NCBI GenBank assembly: GCA_963770915.1
Contig: CAVYRG010000001.1
Span: 62,001-126,000 of the forward strand
Direction of reading: 5' to 3'
Source: PALSA-270 sp963770915
GTDB taxonomy: Bacteria > Acidobacteriota > Terriglobia > Terriglobales > Acidobacteriaceae
DNA length: 64,000 bases
The translations under genes were made by a program, and so were the position numbers. This document shows positions 48,906-56,443 of this stretch, one piece after another. Each line of letters opens with the position of its first letter. Within the stretch, counting starts at the first letter, position 1. Under the pieces are notes generated by a model that saw nothing but the letters and a program-made list of their open reading frames with translations, was not told where the DNA came from and did no database searches.

Positions 48906-49850
48906 CTACGCGGGGATTGCCTGGTTTTTGATTCCGATCTTCCAGGTTTCGAAGCGTTGAAACGCTTCTCGCGACATGAGACCGTGATGCTTGCGGCCTT
49001 TGAAGGAAAACGCGACCTTGACGGTGTCGTTCGACAGGCCGTCATTGGTCTTGGTGCAGGAGACATCGGGCTTAGGTGCAAAAAGAAGCCTCGCGTTCTT
49101 GACATCCCGCCCGGGCTTGTGGCCCGGCTGCGCCACAAAGACTGCCCCGGTTTTGCGCAGTTGACCTTTCCATCTAAGGTTCGGGCCGCTGGTGACAAAT
49201 TCGATCACGCTGGAATCCCCCGCCATACTTGCCTCTTTCATGAAGTCGCCGAGTCGGTTGAGCTTTTGCGGGATGTCGGCTGATACTTCGGTGGCCGCCA
49301 CGTGGGCGAAGCGCTTGTATTTGGCGAAGCTCTGGTATCCCCACCCTATTTGCATGGCGCCGAGCACCCAGAAAATCGGCGTGTCAGTGTTGCCGGCAAG
49401 GCTCACGACGATATTCCAGACTCCCAGGATGAACAGCCCAAAAGCGTCAAGAATCATCCCTACAGGCTGAGGCGAGAACAATACCCAGATGCCTTCGATC
49501 ACCAGCAGCCCGCCGATCACGGCGAGACCCACGTTTAACTGATTTTCGTCCATGAAACTCAGGCCAAGCACAATGTTTAGGATTCCCCACCCAATGCTCG
49601 CGGCCCCGCGCGTGCGCAAATCCTTGCGGAAGACCCGGTACTCGGAGAGCTGCTGCATTTCATCAAACTCAGGGTCGCCGGAAATATCCTGCGCTTTATC
49701 AAACTCAATACCGCGTTGTTCCAGCTGCAGCTTCGCTGCGTCGAGCAAAGCCGGTTGCCAATCTTGGGGCGTGGCGAGCATGGAGAGAAGCTCGTCGTTG
49801 CTCTTTGCATTTACCATCTGATCGAATTGTGGATTGGTCGGGGTGATCAT
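48906..49850 (-). CDS. Hypothetical membrane protein
   Basis: A 314-residue protein. An N-terminal helical soluble part (PQFDQMVNAKSNDELLSMLATP ... DAAKLQLEQRGIEF) is followed by four membrane spans (ASIGWGILNIVLGLSF, LNVGLAVIGGLLVIEGIWVLF, FGLFILGVWNIVVSLAG, WVLGAMQIGWGYQSF). A C-terminal cytoplasmic domain of ~130 residues with beta character ends the protein. No known family. It lies 31 bases after the gene at 49882 and shares its style (soluble part plus spans), suggesting a functional group of genes 48906-51074. Confidence 0.7.
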   Translation of the reverse strand: MITPTNPQFDQMVNAKSNDELLSMLATPQDWQPALLDAAKLQLEQRGIEFDKAQDISGDPEFDEMQQLSEYRVFRKDLRTRGAASIGWGILNIVLGLSFMDENQLNVGLAVIGGLLVIEGIWVLFSPQPVGMILDAFGLFILGVWNIVVSLAGNTDTPIFWVLGAMQIGWGYQSFAKYKRFAHVAATEVSADIPQKLNRLGDFMKEASMAGDSSVIEFVTSGPNLRWKGQLRKTGAVFVAQPGHKPGRDVKNARLLFAPKPDVSCTKTNDGLSNDTVKVAFSFKGRKHHGLMSREAFQRFETWKIGIKNQAIPA

Positions 49851-49881
49851 CTCGGGCCCTCCAGGGGGCAGGAGTTTCTCA

Positions 49882-50628
49882 TTAGTTGCGGCGGGCTAGC
49901 CACTGTAACTGCCAGGCGATGTAGCCGAGTAATCCTCCAAAGAAAGCACAGTCACCGATCAGCTTGCCGTCGAGCACAAAAGCGCCAACGATTGATCCCA
50001 GCGTCACGCCCACCAGGCCATAGATAAAGAAACTTCCCCTCGCCTTCGTTTCGCGTTCCTTTCGCGACTCCTCGGCTTGCCGGATGGCGATAATCTGGGC
50101 CTGCGTGGGCGGCGGGCTGGGCGCGAAAGCCTGTGACCTGTTGCAAAGTGCCAGCGAGTTAGTGATGAACTTGTCATTGGGTTTGAAGGGAATGCCGGTG
50201 CACTTTCGTTGTGTACGGTCCTTGAACGAGATGGTGGCGGATGCGGACGTGAGTCCATTCGAGGACTTAAATGACGCGATCTCCGCCACATTCAATTCGC
50301 TGTATTCGCGGCTCTGTTTCGAGTACAGCCACAGCCGCTGGTTGGTCAGAACCAGCCCGGGATTGTCCTCGCCTTTCGCGGTTACCGAGCTAATCAACAG
50401 TTCGCCCGGACGCGGCGGATGAGCGGCGAAGAATGCCGGCGCCAAAGCATGCTCGCGCACAAAAGTCTCATAGCTGCAAACCGCTTGTTCGGCAAACGAT
50501 GGCGAGAGCGATGCTAACTGTCCCGCCCGCCATGCCGACCATGTGTCAAAGCGGAATTGCGAAAACGGATCGTCGGTTGGCTTCTGCTCGTCGATTCCCA
50601 AGGTGGCTTTCGCGTCTTGCGGGCTCAC
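49882..50628 (-). CDS. Hypothetical membrane protein with PH-like segment
   Basis: About 248 residues. The middle part, PGELLISSVTAKGEDNPGLVLTNQRLWLYSK followed by YSELNVAEIASFKSSNG, resembles bacterial PH-like or GRAM domains. Two membrane spans (FFIYGLVGVTLGSIVGAFVL, CAFFGGLLGYIAWQLQW) close the protein. GTG at 50628 with AGGGG six bases upstream is chosen; a longer frame would overlap the preceding gene. Role unknown. Confidence 0.68.
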   Translation of the reverse strand: MSPQDAKATLGIDEQKPTDDPFSQFRFDTWSAWRAGQLASLSPSFAEQAVCSYETFVREHALAPAFFAAHPPRPGELLISSVTAKGEDNPGLVLTNQRLWLYSKQSREYSELNVAEIASFKSSNGLTSASATISFKDRTQRKCTGIPFKPNDKFITNSLALCNRSQAFAPSPPPTQAQIIAIRQAEESRKERETKARGSFFIYGLVGVTLGSIVGAFVLDGKLIGDCAFFGGLLGYIAWQLQWLARRN

Positions 50629-50648
50629 GCCTACCCCTTTCTCAAGCA

Positions 50649-51074
50649 CTACGGCTGCGGTGTTTCGAGCGCACGCCGGCAGTTCTCGCACAGATAACCC
50701 CTGCCCTCAACTTTGGTCAGGTAATCGAAGTTGCGGAAGGTGGTCTTGCAGCCGTCGCAGCGGTTGAGGGCGGCGAGCGCATCATCGGCCGCGTCGCCGC
50801 TACCGCTGCGCGATCGAAGAATCAGCACGCTCGCGGCCACGATCAGCGCAACTACAAAGGGGGTGATGTCAACCACGTGCGCTGCCTCGATTCCGCCCTC
50901 GTAGCCGAGCGAGGATTCCAGCACGTAAGCAAGCCAAGGACGCGGTCCGTCGCATCCATTGATCAGGCCGCAGCGAAAGTAAGCCTGCGGACCCGCGCCG
51001 ACTAGGATGACAAGAGATAACGCCAGCGTGCCAAGAAGAACATAGGCAGGGAGCCTGCTTCCAGATCGAGCCAT
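50649..51074 (-). CDS. Small membrane protein with C-terminal zinc ribbon
   Basis: A 141-residue protein with two membrane spans (YVLLGTLALSLVILVGAG; ITPFVVALIVAASVLIL). A C-terminal treble-clef/ribbon-like motif follows, Cys-x2-Cys ... Cys-x2-Cys (CDGCKTTF, YLCENCRRAL). It heads the minus-strand row that includes 49882 and 48906. The frame above ATG 51074 shows no conserved pattern. Metal binding is inferred from the cysteines; function unknown. Confidence 0.65.
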   Translation of the reverse strand: MARSGSRLPAYVLLGTLALSLVILVGAGPQAYFRCGLINGCDGPRPWLAYVLESSLGYEGGIEAAHVVDITPFVVALIVAASVLILRSRSGSGDAADDALAALNRCDGCKTTFRNFDYLTKVEGRGYLCENCRRALETPQP

Positions 51075-51266
51075 TTGACAACACCTCCGAGCGTCGCAAG
51101 GTGCAAAGAGAAGGCCTGCCTTGAAGGCCCGCAAAACGCGACACAGTATATACCCGTCGTCAAGAATCGAACCGGCGGCAAAGCATTGCCACTGAAAGAA
51201 ATAGCTGATTCCTTTCCAGTGCCGAGGTCGGCTTGCCAGCGCTCCATCCGCTAAAATCAAATAGTC

Positions 51267-51833
51267 ATGAAAATCGGGGTTCTGGCCCTACAGGGAGATT
51301 TCGACGCGCACCGCCGGCGGCTCGAAGAGCTGGGCGCCGAGGTTGTGCTGGTCAAGAAGCCAGAGCAGCTGGCGGAAATCGACGGCCTGGTGATTCCTGG
51401 CGGCGAATCAGGCACTTTTCTGAAGTTGCTGGGCGAAGCCGGAATCGAACAGCTGAAGCAATTTGTCCTTGCCAAGCCGACCTTCGGAACCTGCGCGGGG
51501 GCGATACTGCTCGCCAAAGAAGTCGAGAATCCCCAACAAGCGGGCCTAGGGGCGATTGACATTGCCATCCGCCGCAACGCCTATGGCCGGCAAATAGACA
51601 GCTCGATCCGTGAAGGCATGTTGGGAGACGAGCCCATCGAGATGGTTTTCATCCGCGCGCCCAAAATCGAACGACTGGGGCCGGGAGTGAAAGTACTGGC
51701 AACCGAAGGCGGCGATCCGGTCGCCGTCCAGCAAGGAAAAGTATTGGCCGCGACCTTCCATCCCGAGCTTTCGCAGGACACCCGTCTGCACGAAATGTTC
51801 CTGAAGCTGGTCGCAAACGGCAAGGCGCGCTAG
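51267..51833 (+). CDS. pdxT: Pyridoxal 5'-phosphate synthase glutaminase subunit
   Basis: A 188-residue class I glutamine amidotransferase that feeds ammonia to PdxS. The start MKIGVLALQGDFDAH is diagnostic. The nucleophile Cys is in FGTCAGAILLA, and the His-Glu of the triad is in FHPELSQD. It stands alone, 14.5 kb from pdxS, and precedes mqnE by 90 bases on the same strand. Both subunits needed for vitamin B6 synthesis are thus in the window but in separate transcription units. Confidence 0.95.
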   Translation: MKIGVLALQGDFDAHRRRLEELGAEVVLVKKPEQLAEIDGLVIPGGESGTFLKLLGEAGIEQLKQFVLAKPTFGTCAGAILLAKEVENPQQAGLGAIDIAIRRNAYGRQIDSSIREGMLGDEPIEMVFIRAPKIERLGPGVKVLATEGGDPVAVQQGKVLAATFHPELSQDTRLHEMFLKLVANGKAR

Positions 51834-51923
51834 AGCTTCCGCGCCTGGAGGCCCCGCGTTTGTGCCGCAGATGCGTGCCGCGATCCCACCTATGACTTCT
51901 GTTCGCCCCCTGAGGTATCATCA

Positions 51924-53060
51924 ATGAGGATGGCCAGCGTGCACCCATTTCGGACCGACGACCGACGGCTTGAGCCGATTCATGCCAAAGTGCTGGCCCG
52001 CGAGCGACTCGACGAGCAGGACGCGCTCGCCCTTTACCGTACCGGCGACATTCTGGCCGTTGGTTGGATGGCCAATCATGTGCGCGAGCGGATGCACGGC
52101 GACCGGACCTATTTCAACGTCAATCGCCATCTCAACCCTACCAACGTGTGCGTGGCGGCTTGCCGCCTTTGCGCCTTCGGCAGGAAGAAAGACGCGGCCG
52201 GCGCCTACACCATGGCGCTGGAAGAAGCCTTCGAGACCGCGGCTTCCGGATACAGCGAGGCGGTCACCGAGTTTCATATCGTCGGCGGCCTGCATCCGGA
52301 TTTGCCGTTCCAGTATTTTCTCGATCTGATTTCCGGGCTCAAGCAGCGGTTTCCGCAAGTGCACCTCAAAGCCTTCACCATGGTCGAAGTGGCCTACCTC
52401 GCTAAACGCGCCAAGCTGAGCATTAAGGAAACACTCGAACAGCTAAAGGCCGCAGGAGTGGACTCGCTTCCCGGCGGCGGGGCGGAGATTTTTGCCGACC
52501 GCGTGCGGCACATCATTTGTGATCACAAAATCGACGGCGATCAGTGGCTAGAAACGGCTAAGCTTGCCCACCAGATCGGGCTAAAATCGAACGCCACCAT
52601 GCTCTACGGCCACGTAGAGAACGACGAAGACCGAGTAGACCATCTGCTCAAGCTGCGCGCTTTGCAGGACGAAACCGGGGGATTCCAGACTTTCATTCCG
52701 CTGGCGTTCCATCCCGACAACACCCCGCTGCAGCACTTGCCCAAAACCACGGGCATGCTCGACATCAAGCAGATTGCCGTCAGCCGCCTGGTGCTCGACA
52801 ACTTCCCGCACATCAAGGCCTACTGGCAGATGATGACGGCGAGGATCGCACAGATTTCGCTTCGCTTCGGTGCCGACGACATTGACGGCACCGTGATTGA
52901 GGAAAAAATCTACCACGACGCCGGCGCGACCACGCCGCAGGGCATGCGGCGGCAGGATCTGATCCGCCTAATTAAAGAAGCCGGGCGGGAGCCGATTGAA
53001 CGCGATACACTCTACCGGCCGGTGGTGCGGACAGAAACCTCGGTTACCGTTGCGGTGTAG
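51924..53060 (+). CDS. mqnE: Aminofutalosine synthase (radical SAM)
   Basis: A 378-residue radical SAM enzyme of the futalosine menaquinone pathway. It joins SAM with the enolpyruvyl-benzoate made by MqnA to give aminofutalosine. The cluster motif is Cys76-x3-Cys80-x2-Cys83 (CVAACRLC). Other marks are FNVNRHLNPTNVC, FHIVGGLHPDLPF, DSLPGGGAEIF and SNATMLYGH. It differs from MqnC by the N-terminal 'YFNVNRHLNPTNVC' pattern and length. The other mqn genes are not in the window. The presence of this gene implies menaquinone made without the classical men genes. Confidence 0.93.
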   Translation: MRMASVHPFRTDDRRLEPIHAKVLARERLDEQDALALYRTGDILAVGWMANHVRERMHGDRTYFNVNRHLNPTNVCVAACRLCAFGRKKDAAGAYTMALEEAFETAASGYSEAVTEFHIVGGLHPDLPFQYFLDLISGLKQRFPQVHLKAFTMVEVAYLAKRAKLSIKETLEQLKAAGVDSLPGGGAEIFADRVRHIICDHKIDGDQWLETAKLAHQIGLKSNATMLYGHVENDEDRVDHLLKLRALQDETGGFQTFIPLAFHPDNTPLQHLPKTTGMLDIKQIAVSRLVLDNFPHIKAYWQMMTARIAQISLRFGADDIDGTVIEEKIYHDAGATTPQGMRRQDLIRLIKEAGREPIERDTLYRPVVRTETSVTVAV

Positions 53061-53121
53061 ATTTCGACGCGATTGCCGCGATGTCTTTGTTTGCATCCGA
53101 CCAAGCCTTTTCATCGCTGGC

Positions 53122-53430
53122 TCACTTCCCATTCGCCCTTACCTCCTCCAGCATCGCGGCGCGCAGCAAGCGATTAAGCCGCGTCTGATAGCCCTTCCCC
53201 TGCAAGCGCAGCCAGGCGATGACGTCCGCATCCAGACGCACGGTAACTTGCCGTTTGACGGGACGATAAAACGGGTTCCGCACGGCATTCTTCCAGAAGC
53301 TCTCGGGCAGGCGCGGAATGTCGGAGTAATCAATCTCGCTGTCGGACTTAGCTGCGATGGCCGCAATTTCCCGTCGCTGCCGCAAAGTAAGCGGTTTAAC
53401 CGCCCCCGTTCTTCTGGCGTTCTTTCTCAT
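53122..53430 (-). CDS. BrnA-type antitoxin
   Basis: A 102-residue antitoxin with a charged N-terminal half and a ribbon-helix-helix end (KRQVTVRLDADVIAWLRLQGKGYQTRLNRLLRAAM), the BrnA layout. It is second in the operon, overlapping the toxin gene by 35 bases, as in other BrnTA modules. It should bind BrnT and repress the promoter at 53718-53743. Confidence 0.9.
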   Translation of the reverse strand: MRKNARRTGAVKPLTLRQRREIAAIAAKSDSEIDYSDIPRLPESFWKNAVRNPFYRPVKRQVTVRLDADVIAWLRLQGKGYQTRLNRLLRAAMLEEVRANGK

Positions 53431-53704
53431 AGCGTCGTTTCTCCTTTCGGTCCGCGCGCCGGGCCGAGATGATTCGAATCACTTCGTCTTCCCCGTCCTC
53501 AAACCGCACGGTGTGCGCGACCAGCAACAGCAGCGATCCGCCCACCATCCCCAGGGTCTGCCAGCGCCGCTCTCCGCTTTCGATGCGGTCGTGGTCCACC
53601 AACGCGTCAGGGTCGTCAAAGACGTGTTGGGCAATCTCGAAACTTATGCCATGCTTGCGCTGGTTCGCTCGCGCTTTGACGCGATCCCATTCGAATCTCG
53701 TCAT
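53396..53704 (-). CDS. BrnT-type ribonuclease toxin
   Basis: A 102-residue BrnT toxin: FEWDRVKARANQRKHGISFEIAQHVFDDP is the signature start, with ERRWQTLGMVGG and EVIRIISARRADRKEKRRYE. It cleaves RNA and stops growth when free. The toxin gene comes first and the antitoxin second. The ATG is only 13 bases after a TACAAT box, so the mRNA has almost no leader. Confidence 0.92.
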   Translation of the reverse strand: MTRFEWDRVKARANQRKHGISFEIAQHVFDDPDALVDHDRIESGERRWQTLGMVGGSLLLLVAHTVRFEDGEDEVIRIISARRADRKEKRRYEKERQKNGGG

Positions 53705-53717
53705 ATCACTTTTGCCA

Positions 53718-53743
53718 ATTGTAGCACCATAAATGTAGCTACA
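53718..53743 (-). promoter_or_regulatory. BrnTA promoter/operator
   Basis: TACAAT is read on the minus strand at 53723-53718. Next to it the plus strand shows TGTAGC (53720-53725), 8 bases, TGTAGC (53734-53739), the second being part of the perfect palindrome TGTAGCTACA (53734-53743). The repeats fit a ribbon-helix-helix repressor bound as a pair of dimers. The -35 is weak. From 53744 to 53915 there is only the leader of the next gene. Confidence 0.5.
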
Positions 53744-53915
53744 CTAGGTTTTGGCGTTCGTATGTCCGGTCTCGGCGCGGGTTCCATCCGGGGTTCCGTT
53801 CATGTTCCCAAGTGTTTAATTTCCAGCAATTTCCGTTTGCCTTTTTTCCCCAGGTGTAGAATTGAGCCAGAAGGAATGGATTCACAGGATCCTCCTCCTC
53901 CCGACGAGGCCTGGA

Positions 53916-54974
53916 ATGAATGTCCATATCAGTTACCGCGTTCACAAGACTCCCGATCTTGAAAAAGAAATCCACCACCTAATCGAAAAGCTGCGCAAGA
54001 GGCTGCAAGTCTTCCGGCCGGAATTGGTGCACCTGAAGGGAGTCGTCGAAGAAACCTCGACGCCTAAGCAGACTTCGGTCTCCCTGAACCTGCGCCTGCC
54101 TTCCGGGCAGATGGCGGTGCAGCAGTCTGCATTTGTGGCGGCGACCGCTGTGCGGGCCGCGTTTGACGATCTGTTGCAGCAGGTCACCAAGCACAAGGAT
54201 TTGCTGCGCAACCCGCACAAGTGGTCGCGACGGCGCTCCGCGAATGGACGATCCGAACGGCAAGTACCCTTTGAGCAGACCCTGGCGGCGGTGCAGACGC
54301 CGAAGGCTTCCGCCGACGATATCCGCTCCTACGTGAATGCGAACCTCAATCGGCTGGAGCTTTTCGTGGAGCGCGAGTTACGTTTTCGCGAATCCGCCAC
54401 TCTGGGAGCCGCCGACTCCGTCAGCAAAGAAGAAATCGTCGATGAAGCGATCGTCCGCGCCCTCGGCGACGGCGGAGAAAAGCCCGAGCGCCTGGCGCTG
54501 GAGCCATGGCTTTACCGCCTGGCCATTCATGCCATGGACGAACTCGAATCCGCCGAGCGGGAGACGGCGTCCGAAGTGCACCTAGAGGAATCCGCCCGGC
54601 GTCCGAACGTCAAGGCCAGCGACGAACCCGAACTGCAATTTCACCAGCCCGACGAAAGCTTCAGTGAAGAAAGCGTCATCGCCGACCGGCGCGTGGCCAC
54701 GCCTGAAGATGTTGCCTCTTCCGATGAAATGATCGCGCTGGTGCAAGCCGCCCTGGGAGGAGCCAGCCGCTCCGACCGCGAGGCTTTCATCCTGCATGCT
54801 CTGGAAGGTTTCTCGGTCGAGGAAGTCGCCGGCATCACCGGCCACAGTTCGGAAGCCGTGCGCTCTTCGATTGCCTCGGCCCGCGCCCGCTTGCGCAAGT
54901 CGCCAGCTCTTGCCGGCAGCTTTCGGGATAAGCCGCTTGCCAACGTCGTCGCCGCGCAGCGCGGCACAGCCTGA
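53916..54974 (+). CDS. Ribosome hibernation factor (HPF/RaiA) fused to a sigma-factor-like module
   Basis: A 352-residue fusion. Residues 1-~110 look like an HPF/S30AE domain: MNVHISYRVHKTPDLEKEIHHLIEKLRKRLQVFRPELVHLKGVV, SVSLNLRLPSGQMAVQ, and the closing AFDDLLQQVTKHKDLLRNPHKWSR. Residues ~140-230 resemble sigma region 2 (SKEEIVDEAIVRALGD ... LEPWLYRLAIHAMDELES). After an acidic linker, residues ~288-335 look like sigma region 4 with a helix-turn-helix (SDREAFILHALEGFSVEEVAGITGHSSEAVRSSIASARARLRK). Start ATG 53916 gives the canonical HPF beginning; an open frame upstream is not conserved. HPF binds idle ribosomes, while sigma modules bind RNA polymerase and promoters. No anti-sigma gene is adjacent. 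Confidence 0.85.
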   Translation: MNVHISYRVHKTPDLEKEIHHLIEKLRKRLQVFRPELVHLKGVVEETSTPKQTSVSLNLRLPSGQMAVQQSAFVAATAVRAAFDDLLQQVTKHKDLLRNPHKWSRRRSANGRSERQVPFEQTLAAVQTPKASADDIRSYVNANLNRLELFVERELRFRESATLGAADSVSKEEIVDEAIVRALGDGGEKPERLALEPWLYRLAIHAMDELESAERETASEVHLEESARRPNVKASDEPELQFHQPDESFSEESVIADRRVATPEDVASSDEMIALVQAALGGASRSDREAFILHALEGFSVEEVAGITGHSSEAVRSSIASARARLRKSPALAGSFRDKPLANVVAAQRGTA

Positions 54975-54986
54975 GGGCCACGATAC

Positions 54987-56165
54987 TTAAAATGCGTCGA
55001 TCCCGGTCACACTGCTGCCAATAATCAGCGTGTGGATGTCGTGCGTCCCCTCGTAGGTTTTGACCGACTCCAGATTCGCCATGTGCCGGAAAATCGGATA
55101 CTCATCCGCCACGCCATTGGCACCTAAGATATCGCGGGCCATGCGGGCGCACTCCAGCGCCATCCAGATATTGTTTCGCTTCGCCATGGAGATATGCTGA
55201 TGCTGAACTTTGCCGGCATCCTTAAGCCGTCCCACCTGCAGCACCAGAAGCTGGCCCTTGGTGATTTCGTTGATCATCCAGGTGAGCTTTTCCTGTACCA
55301 ACTGATGCGAGGCGATGGGCTGATCGCGAAACTGCTTGCGAAATAGCGCATATTGCAATGCGCAGTCGTAGCAGGCCATGGCCGCTCCGATTCCGCCCCA
55401 GGCTATGCCATAGCGAGCCTGATTGAGGCACATGAGCGGCGACTTGATCCCGTCGCTCTTGGGCAGAAGGTTCGATTCCGGAATCCGCACATCCTGCAGC
55501 GAAAGACTGGACGTCACCGAAGCACGGAGCGACCACTTGCCGTGAATGTCTTCGGCGCGAAAGCCGGGGCGGTCGGTCTCGACGAGAAATCCGCGGATGT
55601 TGTTGTTCTCATCCTCTACCTTGGCCCAGATCACGGCAACGTCGGCGATGGAGCCGGAAGTGATCCACATCTTCTCGCCGTTCAGCACATATTCGTTCCC
55701 TACTTTGCGCGCGCGGGTACGCATGCCGCCGGGATTCGATCCGAAATCCGGCTCCGTCAGCCCGAAACAGCCAAGCTTTTCTCCCTTCTGCATCGCGGGA
55801 AGCCAGGTCTGCTTTTGCTCGTCGCTGCCGAACGTGTGAATGGGATACATCACCAATGCCGATTGCACGCTGACGAAACTGCGCACGCCGGAGTCGCCGC
55901 GCTCTAGTTCCTGCATCACCAGGCCATACTCGACGTTCGACATTTCGGCGCAGCCGTAGCCCTGCAGGGATGCGCCATAGAATCCCAGGTCTCCCATGGG
56001 CCTGACCAGTTCACGCGGAAAGCGGCCGGCGCGGTTGCACTCTTCAATGATCGGAATGAGATTGTCTTCGATGAATTGCCGCGCGGTGTCCCGCACCAGG
56101 CGCTCTTCCTCGCTAAGCAGCGTGTCGAACTCCAGGAAGTCCACGCCCCGAAACTTGATGGCCAT
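54987..56165 (-). CDS. Acyl-CoA dehydrogenase, glutaryl-CoA dehydrogenase type
   Basis: A 392-residue flavoenzyme. The catalytic Glu is in SVKTYEGTHDIHTLIIGSSVTGI, the exact C-terminal pattern of glutaryl-CoA dehydrogenase. Other marks: LGCFGLTEPDFGSNPGGMRT, MWITSGSIADVAVIWAK, ARYGIAWGGIGAAMACYDCALQYALFRKQF. It would oxidise and decarboxylate glutaryl-CoA (lysine and aromatic breakdown) and pass electrons to ETF. ATG at 56165 is the family start, and the long open frame upstream is not. The stop is 12 bases from the converging HPF-sigma gene. Confidence 0.92.
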   Translation of the reverse strand: MAIKFRGVDFLEFDTLLSEEERLVRDTARQFIEDNLIPIIEECNRAGRFPRELVRPMGDLGFYGASLQGYGCAEMSNVEYGLVMQELERGDSGVRSFVSVQSALVMYPIHTFGSDEQKQTWLPAMQKGEKLGCFGLTEPDFGSNPGGMRTRARKVGNEYVLNGEKMWITSGSIADVAVIWAKVEDENNNIRGFLVETDRPGFRAEDIHGKWSLRASVTSSLSLQDVRIPESNLLPKSDGIKSPLMCLNQARYGIAWGGIGAAMACYDCALQYALFRKQFRDQPIASHQLVQEKLTWMINEITKGQLLVLQVGRLKDAGKVQHQHISMAKRNNIWMALECARMARDILGANGVADEYPIFRHMANLESVKTYEGTHDIHTLIIGSSVTGIDAF

Positions 56166-56318
56166 GGAGGGCTCTCGCTTCTGTCTCCTCTGGAAGCCAC
56201 AGAAAATGTGAGGAAACATCTGACGGTAGCAAAGGGGCAGGGAAGCGTCAAACACAACTAGCGGATGACGACGGAGTTGGTCACGGTTGCTCTTCCAGCC
56301 AACCCGAACCCGTCCAAA

Positions 56319-56324
56319 ATTATA
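56319..56324 (-). promoter_or_regulatory. Candidate -10 box in the gap 56166-56443
   Basis: A consensus TATAAT is read on the minus strand, but 154 bases before the dehydrogenase start. No good -35 is found. The rest of this 278-base gap shows no gene, only GC-rich sequence with a GGGGCCCC stretch near 56410. Confidence 0.3.
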
Positions 56325-56443
56325 GGGTGGTTTTGCCCGAGCGCTTGGCCGGGAGGGAATCCTCAGGTTAGCCAAGTGAGTTGGGGAATTCAACGCGAAT
56401 CAGCCGCGCGGGGGCCCCGAGCGCGGGTGGGCAAGGTCATTTG

